This document shows, piece after piece, positions 7,642 to 15,526 of a stretch of DNA of 64,000 nt (position 1 is its first letter; each line of letters begins with the position of its first letter). The stretch lies in contig JAHAKD010000001.1 in the NCBI GenBank assembly GCA_018371855.1, positions 124,001 to 188,000 on the forward strand, read 5' to 3'. This DNA is from Clostridium sp. (GTDB lineage: Bacteria > Bacillota > Clostridia > TANB77 > CAG-508). The position numbers were made by a program, and so were the translations under genes. The notes beneath the pieces were generated by a model, which saw only the letters and a program-made list of their open reading frames with translations, searched no databases and was not told the DNA's origin.

Positions 7642-8365
7642 ATGAAAACGATAGGTTTAGCTTGTACTGGTGGTGGAACAAAAGCACTTAGTAGTTTAGG
7701 TGTAATAAAAGCATTAGAAGATTTAAATATAAAAGTATCAGCTTAAACTTTTAGTACGAGGCGGAGGGAAAAATCCAACTATAATTACTAAAACTATAAA
7801 GGAAGCCACAGAGGCTAAAGGAAAAAGAATAATGAGCGATTTAGATATTCCGGTATTTATTCCAACTATGGATATTACAGAGAAAAAGACTGTATATTAT
7901 ACTTCAAGAAATATTAAAAATGAAGAATGTTATATGGATAGACCAATAGAAGAAGCTGTAAAAAATACTTGTTCGTTACCATTGTTATATGTGCCTAATA
8001 ATGTTTATATAGATGGAAAACTTCATCAATTTTTGGATGGAGGAATGACACATAATATTCCTACGCACCGTATGAATCAATTTGCTGATTACGTTATAGG
8101 AGTAGAGAATGTATATTATAAAGAAACAAATCAAAAGAAAGTAAATATAATTACAGGAATAAGAAATACTTTTCAAAGTATGAGAAGATCTGCAATAATT
8201 TGGCAAAGAGAGTCAGCAGATCTAATTATAAAGGTTGACTGCAAAGACGTTGATATAATTGGAAACGAAGAAGAGGTAGAACAATGTGTTAAAGCTGGGT
8301 ATGATGCTGCAATGAAGATTTTAAAAAATGAAAAGTTTAGAGATGAAATATTGTTGAATAATTAA
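7642..8365 (+). pseudogene. Patatin-like phospholipase with internal deletion
   Basis: ATG 7642 (behind AAAGGAGACG) begins a patatin N-terminus, IGLACTGGGTKALSSLGVIKALEDLNIKVSA, then stops at 7744-7746. A second frame continues from about 7745: KLLVRGGGKNPTIITKTIKEATEAKGKRIMSDLDIPVFIPTMDI...DGGMTHNIP. It ends at 8365. The glycine-rich oxyanion loop and the DGG acid motif of the Ser-Asp dyad survive, but the stretch carrying the GxSxG serine is gone and the frame changes. The protein cannot be catalytic. An ATG at 7832 could still yield a C-terminal fragment. A complete patatin lies at 9052. Confidence 0.85.
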
Positions 8366-8380
8366 TATGCAAAGTAAATT

Positions 8381-8411
8381 AAAAAAACTGAATCACATTA
8401 ATGTGATTCAG
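8381..8411 (-). terminator. Terminator overlapping the stop codon of the reverse-strand gene
   Basis: CTGAATCACATT (8388-8399) is followed directly by its reverse complement (8400-8411). On the reverse strand the stem ends in a T-run (8387-8381). The stop codon of the gene lies in the middle of the palindrome. Confidence 0.8.
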
Positions 8412-8841
8412 CCTTTTCGCTTGATGCTTCGGAGCTATAATAATATACCTCAATTATTGTAATAAACTGGGTATTTGAAGGTGGACGTAAAGACGGTTCG
8501 TACATTTCAAATACTCGTTTATATAAGGGGGTTTTTATTTTACATGCAATTTCTTTTGCAGAACGTAACTCTCTTTCAGAAAAACCATTTTTTTCAAGTG
8601 CAGTATAAAGTTTCTCGCCAGGTTTAATATTATTATTATGGCAATATTCAACTGCAAACAGTGTGCATTCCAAACCACGACCCCATTTTGTTGCTCCAAT
8701 GCCAAGTCGGAGTAGAAACTCTTTTAGTGTCATACTAGCAGGGTTAAGAAGATATGCTTTTAATTCTTCTATTTTTGCATCAACTGCTTCTTCAACCCGC
8801 TTATCAATGTACTTTTGAAGTTCCTCAAATACGTTATCCAT
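8398..8841 (-). CDS. Unidentified soluble protein, likely acquired
   Basis: This 147-residue protein starts at ATG 8841 behind AGGAGG, not at the far upstream ATG 8910. The first 40 residues are an acidic-basic helix, probably coiled coil (VFEELQKYIDKRVEEAVDAKIEELKAYLL). The middle contains TLKEFLLRLGIGATKWGRGLECTLFAVEYCHNN and a possible small HTH (ERELRSAKEIACKIK). Base composition and codons (more G and C at third positions) differ clearly from neighbours, which suggests transfer. It lies on the strand opposite to nearly all nearby genes. I do not recognise the family. Confidence 0.7.
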   Translation of the reverse strand: MDNVFEELQKYIDKRVEEAVDAKIEELKAYLLNPASMTLKEFLLRLGIGATKWGRGLECTLFAVEYCHNNNIKPGEKLYTALEKNGFSERELRSAKEIACKIKTPLYKRVFEMYEPSLRPPSNTQFITIIEVYYYSSEASSEKAESH

Positions 8842-8984
8842 ATAGCCTCCTATTCCAATCCTTCCAACAGTTACACTGAGTATATTATACAATAAATTTA
8901 CATAAAGCACAACAGAAAGAATAAATTCAGTGTAATAAAAATTATTTGTTTTAAATTTTATCTTAAGAAAGAATTTACAAAAAA

Positions 8985-9016
8985 TTTACACCAAATAATA
9001 ATATTTGTGGTAGAAT
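8985..9016 (+). promoter_or_regulatory. Possible promoter of the patatin-trhA-guaD-ogt run
   Basis: TAGAAT (9011-9016) carries an extended -10 TG. TTTACA (8985-8990) is a -35 candidate but at a long 20-base spacing. Confidence 0.35.
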
Positions 9017-9051
9017 AATGGTGTTATTAAATAATTCCAGGAGGAAGTAAA

Positions 9052-9909
9052 ATGATAAAAGCAGCATTAGTATTAGAAGGCGGTGCACTAAGAGGAATGT
9101 ATACCTCTGGCGTATTAGATACATTTTTAAAAAATAATATGGAATTTGAATGTGTAGCAGGTGTTTCTGCAGGTGCATTAAATGCAATGAGCTACATATC
9201 AAAACAACCAGGAAGATCAGCAAAAATTAATTTAGAATATTGTGATGATCCAAGATATATAGGAAGAAAAGCTTTTATAAAGAATAAAGGAATAATCGGA
9301 TATGACTATTTATTTGGAGATATATCAGAAAATAAAATTCCGTTTGATTATAAAGCTTTTGAAAATACAAATCAAAGATTTGTAATAGTAACAACTAATT
9401 GTGAAAAAGCAGAGACAGAATATTTAGAAAGAGGTAATTGTACGGAACTATTTAAAGCTGCACAAGCTTCATCAAGTATGCCACTTGCATCTGCAATGGT
9501 AGAAATAAATAATAATCACTATTTAGATGGAGCAGTTACAACAAGTATTCCTGTAAAATGGGCTTTAGAACAGGGGTATGAAAAAGTAGTTGTCGTCTTA
9601 ACAAGGGATAAAGCCTATAGAAAACCAATGCTATCAAATAAAATGAAAAAATTATATAAACTTGCATATCACAAATATCCAAAATTAATAGAAAAATTAA
9701 ATACAATGCCAGAAAGATATAATAAATTACAAGAGGAATTAATAGACTTAGAAAAAGAAGGCAAAATATTTATAATAAGACCAGAAAAAGAAGTAACAGT
9801 TTCTAGGCTTGAAAAAGATAAAAGAAAACTAGAGAACTTATATAAAGAAGGAATTGCTGAAGCAGAAAAGAAGTTGGACACTTTAAAAGAATATTTAGAG
9901 ATTAGTTAG
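9052..9909 (+). CDS. Patatin-family phospholipase / serine hydrolase
   Basis: This 285-residue protein has an intact patatin core: oxyanion loop EGGALRGMYTSGVLD (about residues 9-23), nucleophile GVSAGALNA (about 38-46, Ser in GxSxG) and the catalytic Asp in YLDGAVTTSIP (about 160-170). The C-terminal 80 residues are a Lys/Glu-rich helical tail (KDKRKLENLYKEGIAEAEKKLDTLKEYLE). Such proteins hydrolyse acyl lipids in the cytoplasm or at the inner membrane face; the substrate is not evident. AGGAGG precedes the start. It begins a run with trhA, guaD and ogt at 7-10 base gaps. Confidence 0.9.
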   Translation: MIKAALVLEGGALRGMYTSGVLDTFLKNNMEFECVAGVSAGALNAMSYISKQPGRSAKINLEYCDDPRYIGRKAFIKNKGIIGYDYLFGDISENKIPFDYKAFENTNQRFVIVTTNCEKAETEYLERGNCTELFKAAQASSSMPLASAMVEINNNHYLDGAVTTSIPVKWALEQGYEKVVVVLTRDKAYRKPMLSNKMKKLYKLAYHKYPKLIEKLNTMPERYNKLQEELIDLEKEGKIFIIRPEKEVTVSRLEKDKRKLENLYKEGIAEAEKKLDTLKEYLEIS

Positions 9910-9916
9910 GAGAATT

Positions 9917-10591
9917 ATGAAGAGAACAAAATTAAGAGATAGAATACTTCCTAAATATACAAAGGGAGAAGAAATTTTTAATATGACTTCACATATTGTA
10001 GGTGGAGTGTTAGGAATTGTTGCATTGGTATTATGTGTGGTATTTGCAGCAGTTCATGGTAATGGCTATGGTGTTGTAAGTGGTGCAATATACGGGGTTA
10101 CTATGGTAATTTTGTATACAATGTCTAGCATATATCATGGCTTGAATCCAAAAAGAAAAGCTAAAAAGGTATTTCAGGTATTAGACCATTGCTCTATATA
10201 TTTACTAATTGCAGGCTCATATACGCCATTTGCATTATGTACTTTACGAGAGTATAGTACAGCATTAGGTTGGACTATATTTGGAGTTATTTGGTTTGTA
10301 GCAATATTAGGAATAATATTAAATTCTATCGATATAAAGAAATTTAGAGTATTTTCTATGATTTGTTACTTAGTAATGGGATGGTGCATTGTATTTAAAA
10401 TAAACCTATTACCAGAATTATTAGGAACAGCAGGTTTTGTACTATTACTACTAGGAGGTTTAGCGTATACGATAGGAGCTATACTTTATGGCTTAGGAAA
10501 GAAACATAAATATATGCATTCAGTATTTCACTTATTTATTTTATTAGGAAGTTTATTACAATTTTTTACGATATTATTATATGTTATGTAG
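9917..10591 (+). CDS. trhA: Hemolysin III / PAQR-family membrane protein
   Basis: This 224-residue protein has seven predicted membrane helices and the conserved PAQR residues: EEIFNMTSHIVGGVLG at the N-terminus, SSIYHGLNPKRKAKKVFQVLDHCSIYLLIAGSYTPF in the middle (S-x3-H and the LDH motif) and HSVFHLFILLGSLLQF at the end. These Ser, Asp and His residues form the putative metal hydrolase site. Bacterial TrhA (YqfA) proteins affect membrane energetics. It lies 7 bases after the patatin gene. Confidence 0.92.
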   Translation: MKRTKLRDRILPKYTKGEEIFNMTSHIVGGVLGIVALVLCVVFAAVHGNGYGVVSGAIYGVTMVILYTMSSIYHGLNPKRKAKKVFQVLDHCSIYLLIAGSYTPFALCTLREYSTALGWTIFGVIWFVAILGIILNSIDIKKFRVFSMICYLVMGWCIVFKINLLPELLGTAGFVLLLLGGLAYTIGAILYGLGKKHKYMHSVFHLFILLGSLLQFFTILLYVM

Positions 10592-10600
10592 GAGGATAAA

Positions 10601-11062
10601 ATGAACGAATATATGAAAATGGCAAAAGATCAAGCAGAAAAAGGTATGAAGAGTAATGAAGGAGGTCCTTTTGGAACTGTTATTACAGATAAAGATGGAA
10701 ATATTATATCAGTTGCTAATAATCAAGTGCTAAAAAATAATGATCCAACAGCACATGCCGAAGTACAAGCTATACGAGAGGCTTGTAAAAAGCTTAATAC
10801 ACATGATTTATCTGGATATATTTTATATACATCTTGTGAACCATGTCCAATGTGTTTATCTGCAATTATTTGGGCAAATATTAAAGAAGTATATTATGCT
10901 TGTACTAGAAAAGATGCAGGAGAAATTGGTTTTAGAGATGATGCAATATATGAATTTTTAGAGACCAACAATAAGAGTTTACTAGATGAAAAACAAATAG
11001 ATAGAGAAGATTGTATACATTTATTTAATGAATATAAAAAATTAAATGGAGAGATTTATTAA
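10601..11062 (+). CDS. guaD: Guanine deaminase (CDA family)
   Basis: This 153-residue protein has zinc motifs of the cytidine deaminase fold: HAEVQAIREAC (His ligand and catalytic Glu, about residues 49-59) and SCEPCPMCLSAI (two Cys ligands, about 80-91). The segment VYYACTRKDAGEIGFRDDAIYEFL and length match bacillar GuaD more closely than TadA. It would convert guanine to xanthine in purine salvage. Its stop overlaps the start of ogt (TAATG), so the two are translationally coupled. Confidence 0.88.
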   Translation: MNEYMKMAKDQAEKGMKSNEGGPFGTVITDKDGNIISVANNQVLKNNDPTAHAEVQAIREACKKLNTHDLSGYILYTSCEPCPMCLSAIIWANIKEVYYACTRKDAGEIGFRDDAIYEFLETNNKSLLDEKQIDREDCIHLFNEYKKLNGEIY

Positions 11063-11514
11063 TGTTTGCAGTATATAATACTAAAATAGGAAAACTAAAA
11101 ATTGAATATGATAGTGATGCAATAACTGGAATTACTTCTGCAAAAAATGAAAAAGAACAAGGAATAAGAAGTGAGCTAAGTGATAAAACAGCTTTGCAGT
11201 TAGAAGAATATTTTGATGGTAAAAGAAAAGAGTTTGACATATCAATTAAATTGATTGGTACAGAATTTCAAAAAAAGGTATGGAATGAACTTTTAAAAAT
11301 ACCATATGGTGAAACTGTTTCTTATAAAGATATAGCTATTAATACCGGAAGTCCAAAAGCTTGTAGAGCTGTGGGCATGGCAAATCATAATAATCCAATA
11401 TTAATAATTGTACCATGCCACAGAGTGATAAATGAAAATAAAAAATTAGGCGGATATGCATTAGGACTTGATTTAAAAAGGAGATTGCTTGAACTGGAAA
11501 AAGAAAATTCATAA
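11062..11514 (+). CDS. ogt: Methylated-DNA-protein-cysteine methyltransferase
   Basis: This 150-residue protein holds the acceptor motif IIVPCHRVI near residue 115-123, preceded by the HTH region YGETVSYKDIAINTGSPKACRAVGMANHNNP and followed by GGYALGLDLKRRLLELE. It directly reverses O6-alkylguanine lesions by transferring the alkyl group to its own Cys. Length suits a stand-alone Ogt without an AdaA fusion. It is the last gene of the run and is followed by a terminator. Confidence 0.95.
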   Translation: MFAVYNTKIGKLKIEYDSDAITGITSAKNEKEQGIRSELSDKTALQLEEYFDGKRKEFDISIKLIGTEFQKKVWNELLKIPYGETVSYKDIAINTGSPKACRAVGMANHNNPILIIVPCHRVINENKKLGGYALGLDLKRRLLELEKENS

Positions 11515-11526
11515 TAATGATAAAAG

Positions 11527-11552
11527 AACTTACAAAAGTGTAAGTTTTTTTT
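11527..11552 (+). terminator. Terminator after ogt
   Basis: AACTTACA (11527-11534) pairs with TGTAAGTT (11539-11546), followed by a T-run. Confidence 0.85.
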
Positions 11553-11660
11553 ATGTTATATCGATGTTTCAATTTACGAAAAATTAATATAATTTTAATA
11601 AATTATAAAAATTATATTAATGATTATATGCTAATTTATAGTAAATTGAGGTGATAATAT

Positions 11661-12308
11661 ATGGGAAGAAAAGATGTTTTTAAATTTGTACTAATTATAT
11701 TTTGGGTTTTTATTATAGGAAGCATGATTGGATATGGAGTAGAAACAATAGTAGCTATTATACAAAATGGACATTTTGCATCTAGACAAGGTTTATTATA
11801 TGGTCCTCTAATTCCAGTATATGGTGTTGGATTAGTGGCATATTATTTAGTTATTTCAAAAATAAAAGATAAGGGTAATTTAAAGATATTTATTATTACT
11901 ATGGTTTTAGGTGGAATTGTAGAATATTTATTTTCTTTCTTCCAAGAAAAACTTTTTGGAACGGTTTCGTGGGATTATAGTAATTTATGGTTTAATATAA
12001 ATGGTAGAACTAGCTTGTTACATTGTTTATACTGGGGGACAGGAGGTGTACTATTTGTAAAATATGTATACCCATTTATAGAAAAATTGATGAGTAAAAT
12101 TGATGTGTTAGCTTTAAAGCAAATAACAGTAATTTTATTAGTATTACTTGCATTTGATGTTGGGATTTCTTGTATAGCAGCAAATAGGCAAAGAGAAAGA
12201 ATTGAAGGTGTTGCTGCAAATAGCAGTTTAGATAGATTCTGTGACGAATATTATCCAGATAGTGTTATGGATTACATATATTCTAATAAGATAAATAAAA
12301 TTGAATAG
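11661..12308 (+). CDS. Putative ABC-transporter permease-like membrane protein (CmpB family)
   Basis: This 215-residue protein has about five hydrophobic segments. The motifs FIIGSMIGYGVETI, RQGLLYGPLIPVYGVGL, GGIVEYLFSFFQEKLFGTVSWDYS and GRTSLLHCLYWG are typical of the PF06541 putative ABC-transporter type IV family, common in Firmicutes. No ATPase gene is adjacent, so transport is only suggested by the family name. GAGGTGATAATAT precedes ATG. Confidence 0.85.
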   Translation: MGRKDVFKFVLIIFWVFIIGSMIGYGVETIVAIIQNGHFASRQGLLYGPLIPVYGVGLVAYYLVISKIKDKGNLKIFIITMVLGGIVEYLFSFFQEKLFGTVSWDYSNLWFNINGRTSLLHCLYWGTGGVLFVKYVYPFIEKLMSKIDVLALKQITVILLVLLAFDVGISCIAANRQRERIEGVAANSSLDRFCDEYYPDSVMDYIYSNKINKIE

Positions 12309-12311
12309 TAC

Positions 12312-12340
12312 TTGAAAATTATGTAAATCGATTATATAAT
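12312..12340 (+). promoter_or_regulatory. Near-consensus sigma-A promoter
   Basis: TTGAAA (12312-12317), a 17-base spacer, TATAAT (12335-12340). It drives the two-gene operon at 12439-13105. The roughly 90-base leader contains an 8-codon mini-ORF (MSIFCIAE, 12372-12398) and a T7 tract at 12411. Confidence 0.8.
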
Positions 12341-12438
12341 AGTTATATGGCAAAGTTGAAGAGTAGATAAAATGAGTATTTTCTGCATTGCCGAATAGTA
12401 ACTTAATAACTTTTTTTATCATTAAAAGGAGGACTTTT

Positions 12439-12906
12439 ATGAGTGAAAACAAAGAAGCAAATGGAGTATATTTCCAGATACCACTTCTGGCAAAAACTTC
12501 ACAGGTTGAAGAAATTTTAAACCAATATCCAATGGTAGAGGCTCAACTCAAGGAATTCTTTAAGTCAGAAAGTTTTTATAGCTGTTTCGAAGATATGATG
12601 CGGTTTGTAAATGAGCACAAGTCGCAATTTAATATTTCAGATGCAGATATTGAAAATCTAAGAAATGATCTTTTTACAGCACTTGAATTTAATACGAAAG
12701 TGAATGTTTTATCAAATGCTTTGAAAAATATTCTTACAATTTCAGGAAAGTCACTTAAGAATGTAGAAGATGAGCTTGTGCGTTTTACAGAAAAAGGAGC
12801 TCTTACTAATTTTACGATGATGTATGTAGAAATATTAAAAGAAGAAGCTAAAAGTTTGATTACTTCCTCATTTGCAGATTATACAAATCCAAGATACACA
12901 TCATGA
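12439..12906 (+). CDS. Unidentified soluble protein paired with an S18 paralogue
   Basis: This is a 155-residue protein. ATG 12439 behind AAAGGAGG is preferred over 12388. It is predicted all-helical, with segments such as QVEEILNQYPMVEAQLKEFF, FEDMMRFVNEHKSQFNISDADIENLRNDLF and LKNVEDELVRFTEKGALTNFTMMYVEILKEEAK. No Cys clusters, membrane spans or catalytic motifs. It is 13 bases upstream of the S18-like gene and shares its somewhat higher GC content. No homologous family is recognised. The pairing suggests a function tied to the S18-like protein. Confidence 0.75.
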   Translation: MSENKEANGVYFQIPLLAKTSQVEEILNQYPMVEAQLKEFFKSESFYSCFEDMMRFVNEHKSQFNISDADIENLRNDLFTALEFNTKVNVLSNALKNILTISGKSLKNVEDELVRFTEKGALTNFTMMYVEILKEEAKSLITSSFADYTNPRYTS

Positions 12907-12919
12907 AAGGAGTTTCGAT

Positions 12920-13105
12920 ATGAGAAAAAAGTGTTATTATTGTGAACAACATAAAAAACCGGATTACAAACGGGTTGATGAACTGAAAAAGTTCGTTTAC
13001 GAGGAAACTCAAATGAAGCCAGCAAGGTCAACAGGGCTTTGTGGTAAACATCAAAGGGATTTAAAAAAGGCAATTGCAAATGCCCATAAATTAGCTTTGA
13101 TGTAA
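12920..13105 (+). CDS. Short zinc-type paralogue of ribosomal protein bS18
   Basis: This 61-residue protein starts at ATG 12920 behind AAAGGAG. It aligns with the bS18 core: KKCYYCEQ (C-x2-C) near the N-terminus, the PDYKRVDELKKFVYEE segment, ARSTGLCGKHQRDLKKAIANAHKLALM at the end. Canonical S18 is longer at both ends. C-x2-C plus C and H in LCGKH look like a zinc site of the C+ type. It lies outside the usual rpsF-ssb-rpsR cluster and is paired with an unknown helical protein, so it is probably an accessory form or a repurposed RNA-binding protein. Confidence 0.8.
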   Translation: MRKKCYYCEQHKKPDYKRVDELKKFVYEETQMKPARSTGLCGKHQRDLKKAIANAHKLALM

Positions 13106-13122
13106 AAATATGTTCAAGCGAA

Positions 13123-13160
13123 GGAGCTTTGGTTCGATGAACCAAAGCTCCGATTTTTTT
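13123..13160 (+). terminator. Strong terminator after the S18-like operon
   Basis: GGAGCTTTGGTTC (13123-13135) pairs with GAACCAAAGCTCC (13139-13151), then a seven-T run at 13154-13160. Confidence 0.95.
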
Positions 13161-13191
13161 ATATCAAGGAGAATGAAATGAATTTTGGACA

Positions 13192-13220
13192 TTTAAAATA
13201 TAAAGTTATTATGATATAAT
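13192..13220 (+). promoter_or_regulatory. Promoter before the gene at 13240
   Basis: TTTAAA (13192-13197), a 17-base spacer, then TATAAT (13215-13220) with extended -10 TG. Confidence 0.65.
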
Positions 13221-13239
13221 TCAAAAAGGAGGAAAACTT

Positions 13240-13755
13240 ATGCCGGGATATGTAATACATTTAGCAATTGCAGAAAAATATTTAGAAAAAAATAAAAAAG
13301 AGAATTATGACGAATTTATAGATGGAGTTATTTACCCAGATGAAACAGATAATAAATATAAAACTCACTATTGGAATGAAATGAGATCAGTTAATTTATA
13401 TAATTTTTTTAAAGAAAATAAATTAGATACTAGCTTTAATAGGGGCTATTTTTTACATTTATTAACAGACTACTTATTTTACAATAAATACATAGAATAT
13501 TGGTCAACAGATATATATACTGATTATGATTTGTTAAATCCATATTTATTAAAGAAGTATCATGTAAAATTACCATCTAAAATAAAAAAATATGTACATG
13601 TCGCAGAACAAGGTAAAAGTCTCAAAATTTTATCAAAAGAAGTAGTAGATAAATTTATAGAAGATTTGTCAAACTTGGACTTAGAACATATTAAAGAAGA
13701 GATAATGAAAGCTCCAAAAGAATGGACAAAAGTAAGACCATTAAAAGAGCCTTAG
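13240..13755 (+). CDS. Predicted zinc-dependent phospholipase C-like hydrolase
   Basis: This 171-residue cytoplasmic protein begins MPGYVIHLAIAEKYL and has a second His/Asp motif, GYFLHLLTDYLFYN (about residues 66-79), with DGVIYPDE between them. That order of His and Asp resembles short bacterial members of the zinc-dependent phospholipase C superfamily. No signal peptide is present, unlike secreted enzymes of the family. It stands alone with its own promoter. The assignment rests on a few motifs; the substrate is unknown. Confidence 0.6.
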   Translation: MPGYVIHLAIAEKYLEKNKKENYDEFIDGVIYPDETDNKYKTHYWNEMRSVNLYNFFKENKLDTSFNRGYFLHLLTDYLFYNKYIEYWSTDIYTDYDLLNPYLLKKYHVKLPSKIKKYVHVAEQGKSLKILSKEVVDKFIEDLSNLDLEHIKEEIMKAPKEWTKVRPLKEP

Positions 13756-13768
13756 AATTTAGTAATAA

Positions 13769-13800
13769 AATCTATTAAAATAAAAAAGTTTTAATAGATT
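13769..13800. terminator. 12-bp inverted repeat, terminator-like
   Basis: AATCTATTAAAA (13769-13780) and TTTTAATAGATT (13789-13800). The following bases are A-rich on the + strand, so it is a weak candidate. Confidence 0.4.
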
Positions 13801-13812
13801 AAAAAAATAATA

Positions 13813-13843
13813 TTGACTTGGAGTTAACTTTAAGTGCTATTAT
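13813..13843 (+). promoter_or_regulatory. MerR-type promoter of the redox operon
   Basis: TTGACT (13813-13818) and TATTAT (13838-13843) are separated by 19 bases, the over-long spacing typical of MerR-regulated promoters. The spacer holds an imperfect dyad, CTTGGAGTTAACTTTAAG. The operon encodes its own MerR protein as second gene. A close relative of this site lies before larC at 18927. Confidence 0.85.
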
Positions 13844-13871
13844 AAAAAAAGTTTAAAAGGAGGAATGAATT

Positions 13872-14615
13872 ATGAAAAAACAAACTGCTGGAAGAGATCA
13901 ATTAGGTGAATTTGCACCAAAATTTGCAGAATTAAATGATGATGTATTATTTGGAGAAATATGGTCAAGAGAAGACAAACTATCTTTAAGAGATAGATCT
14001 TTAGTAACAATATGTGTATTTATGGGAAAAGGATTAGTAGATAGTTCTTTAAAATATCATATTATGAACGCAAAAAATAACGGAATAACAAAAGAAGAAA
14101 TGGCAGAGATTATTACACATGCTGCTTTTTATGCTGGCTGGCCAAATGCATGGGCAGTATTTAATATGGCAAAAGAAGTATATGCAAATGATGAACCTGC
14201 TAAAGAAGAACATGGTGGATGGTTTGGACTAGGTGAGCCAAATTCAAACTATGCACAATATTTTATAGGAAATTCATACTTAAATCCACTAACAAAACCA
14301 GGTGAATCTAGTATTTTTATAGCAAATGTAACATTCGAGCCAGGTTGTAGAAACAATTGGCATATTCATCATGCTACAAAAGATGGTGGTCAAATTCTTA
14401 TTTGTGTTGATGGAGAAGGATGGTATCAAGAAGAAGGAAAAGAAGCTAAAAGTCTAAAGCCAGGAGATATAGTTGTAATTCCTGCAAATGTTAAACATTG
14501 GCATGGAGCTAAAAAAGATAATTGGTTTAGTCATTTAGCTATAGAGGTACCAGGAGAAAACACAAACAATGAATGGTGCGAACCAGTAACAGATGGGCAA
14601 TATAATAATTTATAA
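13872..14615 (+). CDS. Carboxymuconolactone decarboxylase-cupin fusion protein
   Basis: This 247-residue protein has two domains. Residues about 8-100 match the CMD/AhpD-like helical family (FAPKFAELNDDVLFGEIWSREDKLSLRDRSLVTICVFM...GITKEEMAEIITHAAFYAGWPNAWAVFNMAKEVY). Residues about 130-235 form a cupin barrel with metal ligands in NNWHIHHATKDGGQ and the second motif PGDIVVIPANVKHWHGA. Such fusions are common in anaerobe redox operons and are often annotated as CMD proteins; the reaction is unknown. It is the first gene behind the MerR-type promoter and is followed within 18 bases by the MerR gene. Confidence 0.9.
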   Translation: MKKQTAGRDQLGEFAPKFAELNDDVLFGEIWSREDKLSLRDRSLVTICVFMGKGLVDSSLKYHIMNAKNNGITKEEMAEIITHAAFYAGWPNAWAVFNMAKEVYANDEPAKEEHGGWFGLGEPNSNYAQYFIGNSYLNPLTKPGESSIFIANVTFEPGCRNNWHIHHATKDGGQILICVDGEGWYQEEGKEAKSLKPGDIVVIPANVKHWHGAKKDNWFSHLAIEVPGENTNNEWCEPVTDGQYNNL

Positions 14616-14632
14616 ATTATGGAGGATGTAGA

Positions 14633-15016
14633 ATGACAATATCTGAGGTAAGTAAAAAATATAATATAACAGCAGATACAATTAGATATTATGAAAAAGA
14701 AGGACTAATTCCAACAGTACCAAGAAATAAAAATGGTATAAGAGATTTTGATGAAAATTCTTGTGGTTGGATAGAATTTATAAAATGCATGAGAAGTGCC
14801 GGTCTTGAAATTGAAACTTTAAAAAGATATGTAAGTTTATTTAGACAAGGAACAAAAACTGTAAAAGAAAGAAAAATATTATTAGAAGAACAACGTGAAA
14901 AATTACTAAAAAAGCAAGAAGATATAAAAGCTACATTAGATAGATTAAATTACAAAATAGAAAAATATGAAGAAATAGAAAAAGGAAAGTTAAAAGATTT
15001 TACAGAAAAACCATAG
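14633..15016 (+). CDS. MerR-family transcriptional regulator
   Basis: This 127-residue protein has the N-terminal winged HTH (TISEVSKKYNITADTIRYYEKEGLIPTVPRNKNGIRDFDENSCGWIEFIKCMRSAGLEIETLKRYVSLF, about residues 1-70) and a coiled-coil dimer helix (KILLEEQREKLLKKQEDIKATLDRLNYKIEKYEE). There is no Cys-rich metal-binding tail, so it is closer to the AdhR/NmlR-like group than to metal sensors. It probably acts on the 19-base-spacer promoter at 13813 and perhaps on the very similar one at 18927. Confidence 0.93.
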   Translation: MTISEVSKKYNITADTIRYYEKEGLIPTVPRNKNGIRDFDENSCGWIEFIKCMRSAGLEIETLKRYVSLFRQGTKTVKERKILLEEQREKLLKKQEDIKATLDRLNYKIEKYEEIEKGKLKDFTEKP

Positions 15017-15026
15017 GAGGATAAAG

Positions 15027-15512
15027 ATGAGCAATAAATTAATAGTATTCTATTCTTATACAAATCATACTAAAATAATAGCTGAAGGAATACAAAAACA
15101 ATTACAATGTGACATTATAGAACTAAAACCTGTAAAGCCATATTCTAATGACTATGATATTGTTGTTGGACAAGAGCAAAATAATGAAAGTACAAAGAAA
15201 ACACCAGAAATAGAAAATAAAAATTTAGATTTATCTAAATATGACGAAATAATATTGGGAACACCAGTATGGTGGTATACAATAGCACCAGTTGTAAGGA
15301 CATTCTTGAAAGAAAATGATTTAAGTAATAAAAAAATTATACCTTTTGCAACAAATGCAGGATGGCTTGGACGTACATTTAAAGAAATAAAAGACTTATG
15401 TCCAAATTCAACAATAGGAAAAGAAATGAATATTGTATTTACAGAGGATTATAGCGAAAATCAATTAGTTACATTACCAGAAGAAATAGATAAATGGATT
15501 AAAGAGTTATAA
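15027..15512 (+). CDS. Flavodoxin
   Basis: This 161-residue cytoplasmic protein begins LIVFYSYTNHTKIIAEGI, the FMN phosphate-binding loop, followed by the usual IILGTPVWWYTIAPVVRTFL (FMN ring contact) and PFATNAGWLGRTFKEIKDLCP. It matches the Flavodoxin_4 type common in Clostridia. It would carry electrons for the iron-sulfur aldo/keto reductase encoded 14 bases downstream; that coupling is inferred from the operon. Confidence 0.92.
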   Translation: MSNKLIVFYSYTNHTKIIAEGIQKQLQCDIIELKPVKPYSNDYDIVVGQEQNNESTKKTPEIENKNLDLSKYDEIILGTPVWWYTIAPVVRTFLKENDLSNKKIIPFATNAGWLGRTFKEIKDLCPNSTIGKEMNIVFTEDYSENQLVTLPEEIDKWIKEL

Positions 15513-15526
15513 GTAGGAGGGCTAAA

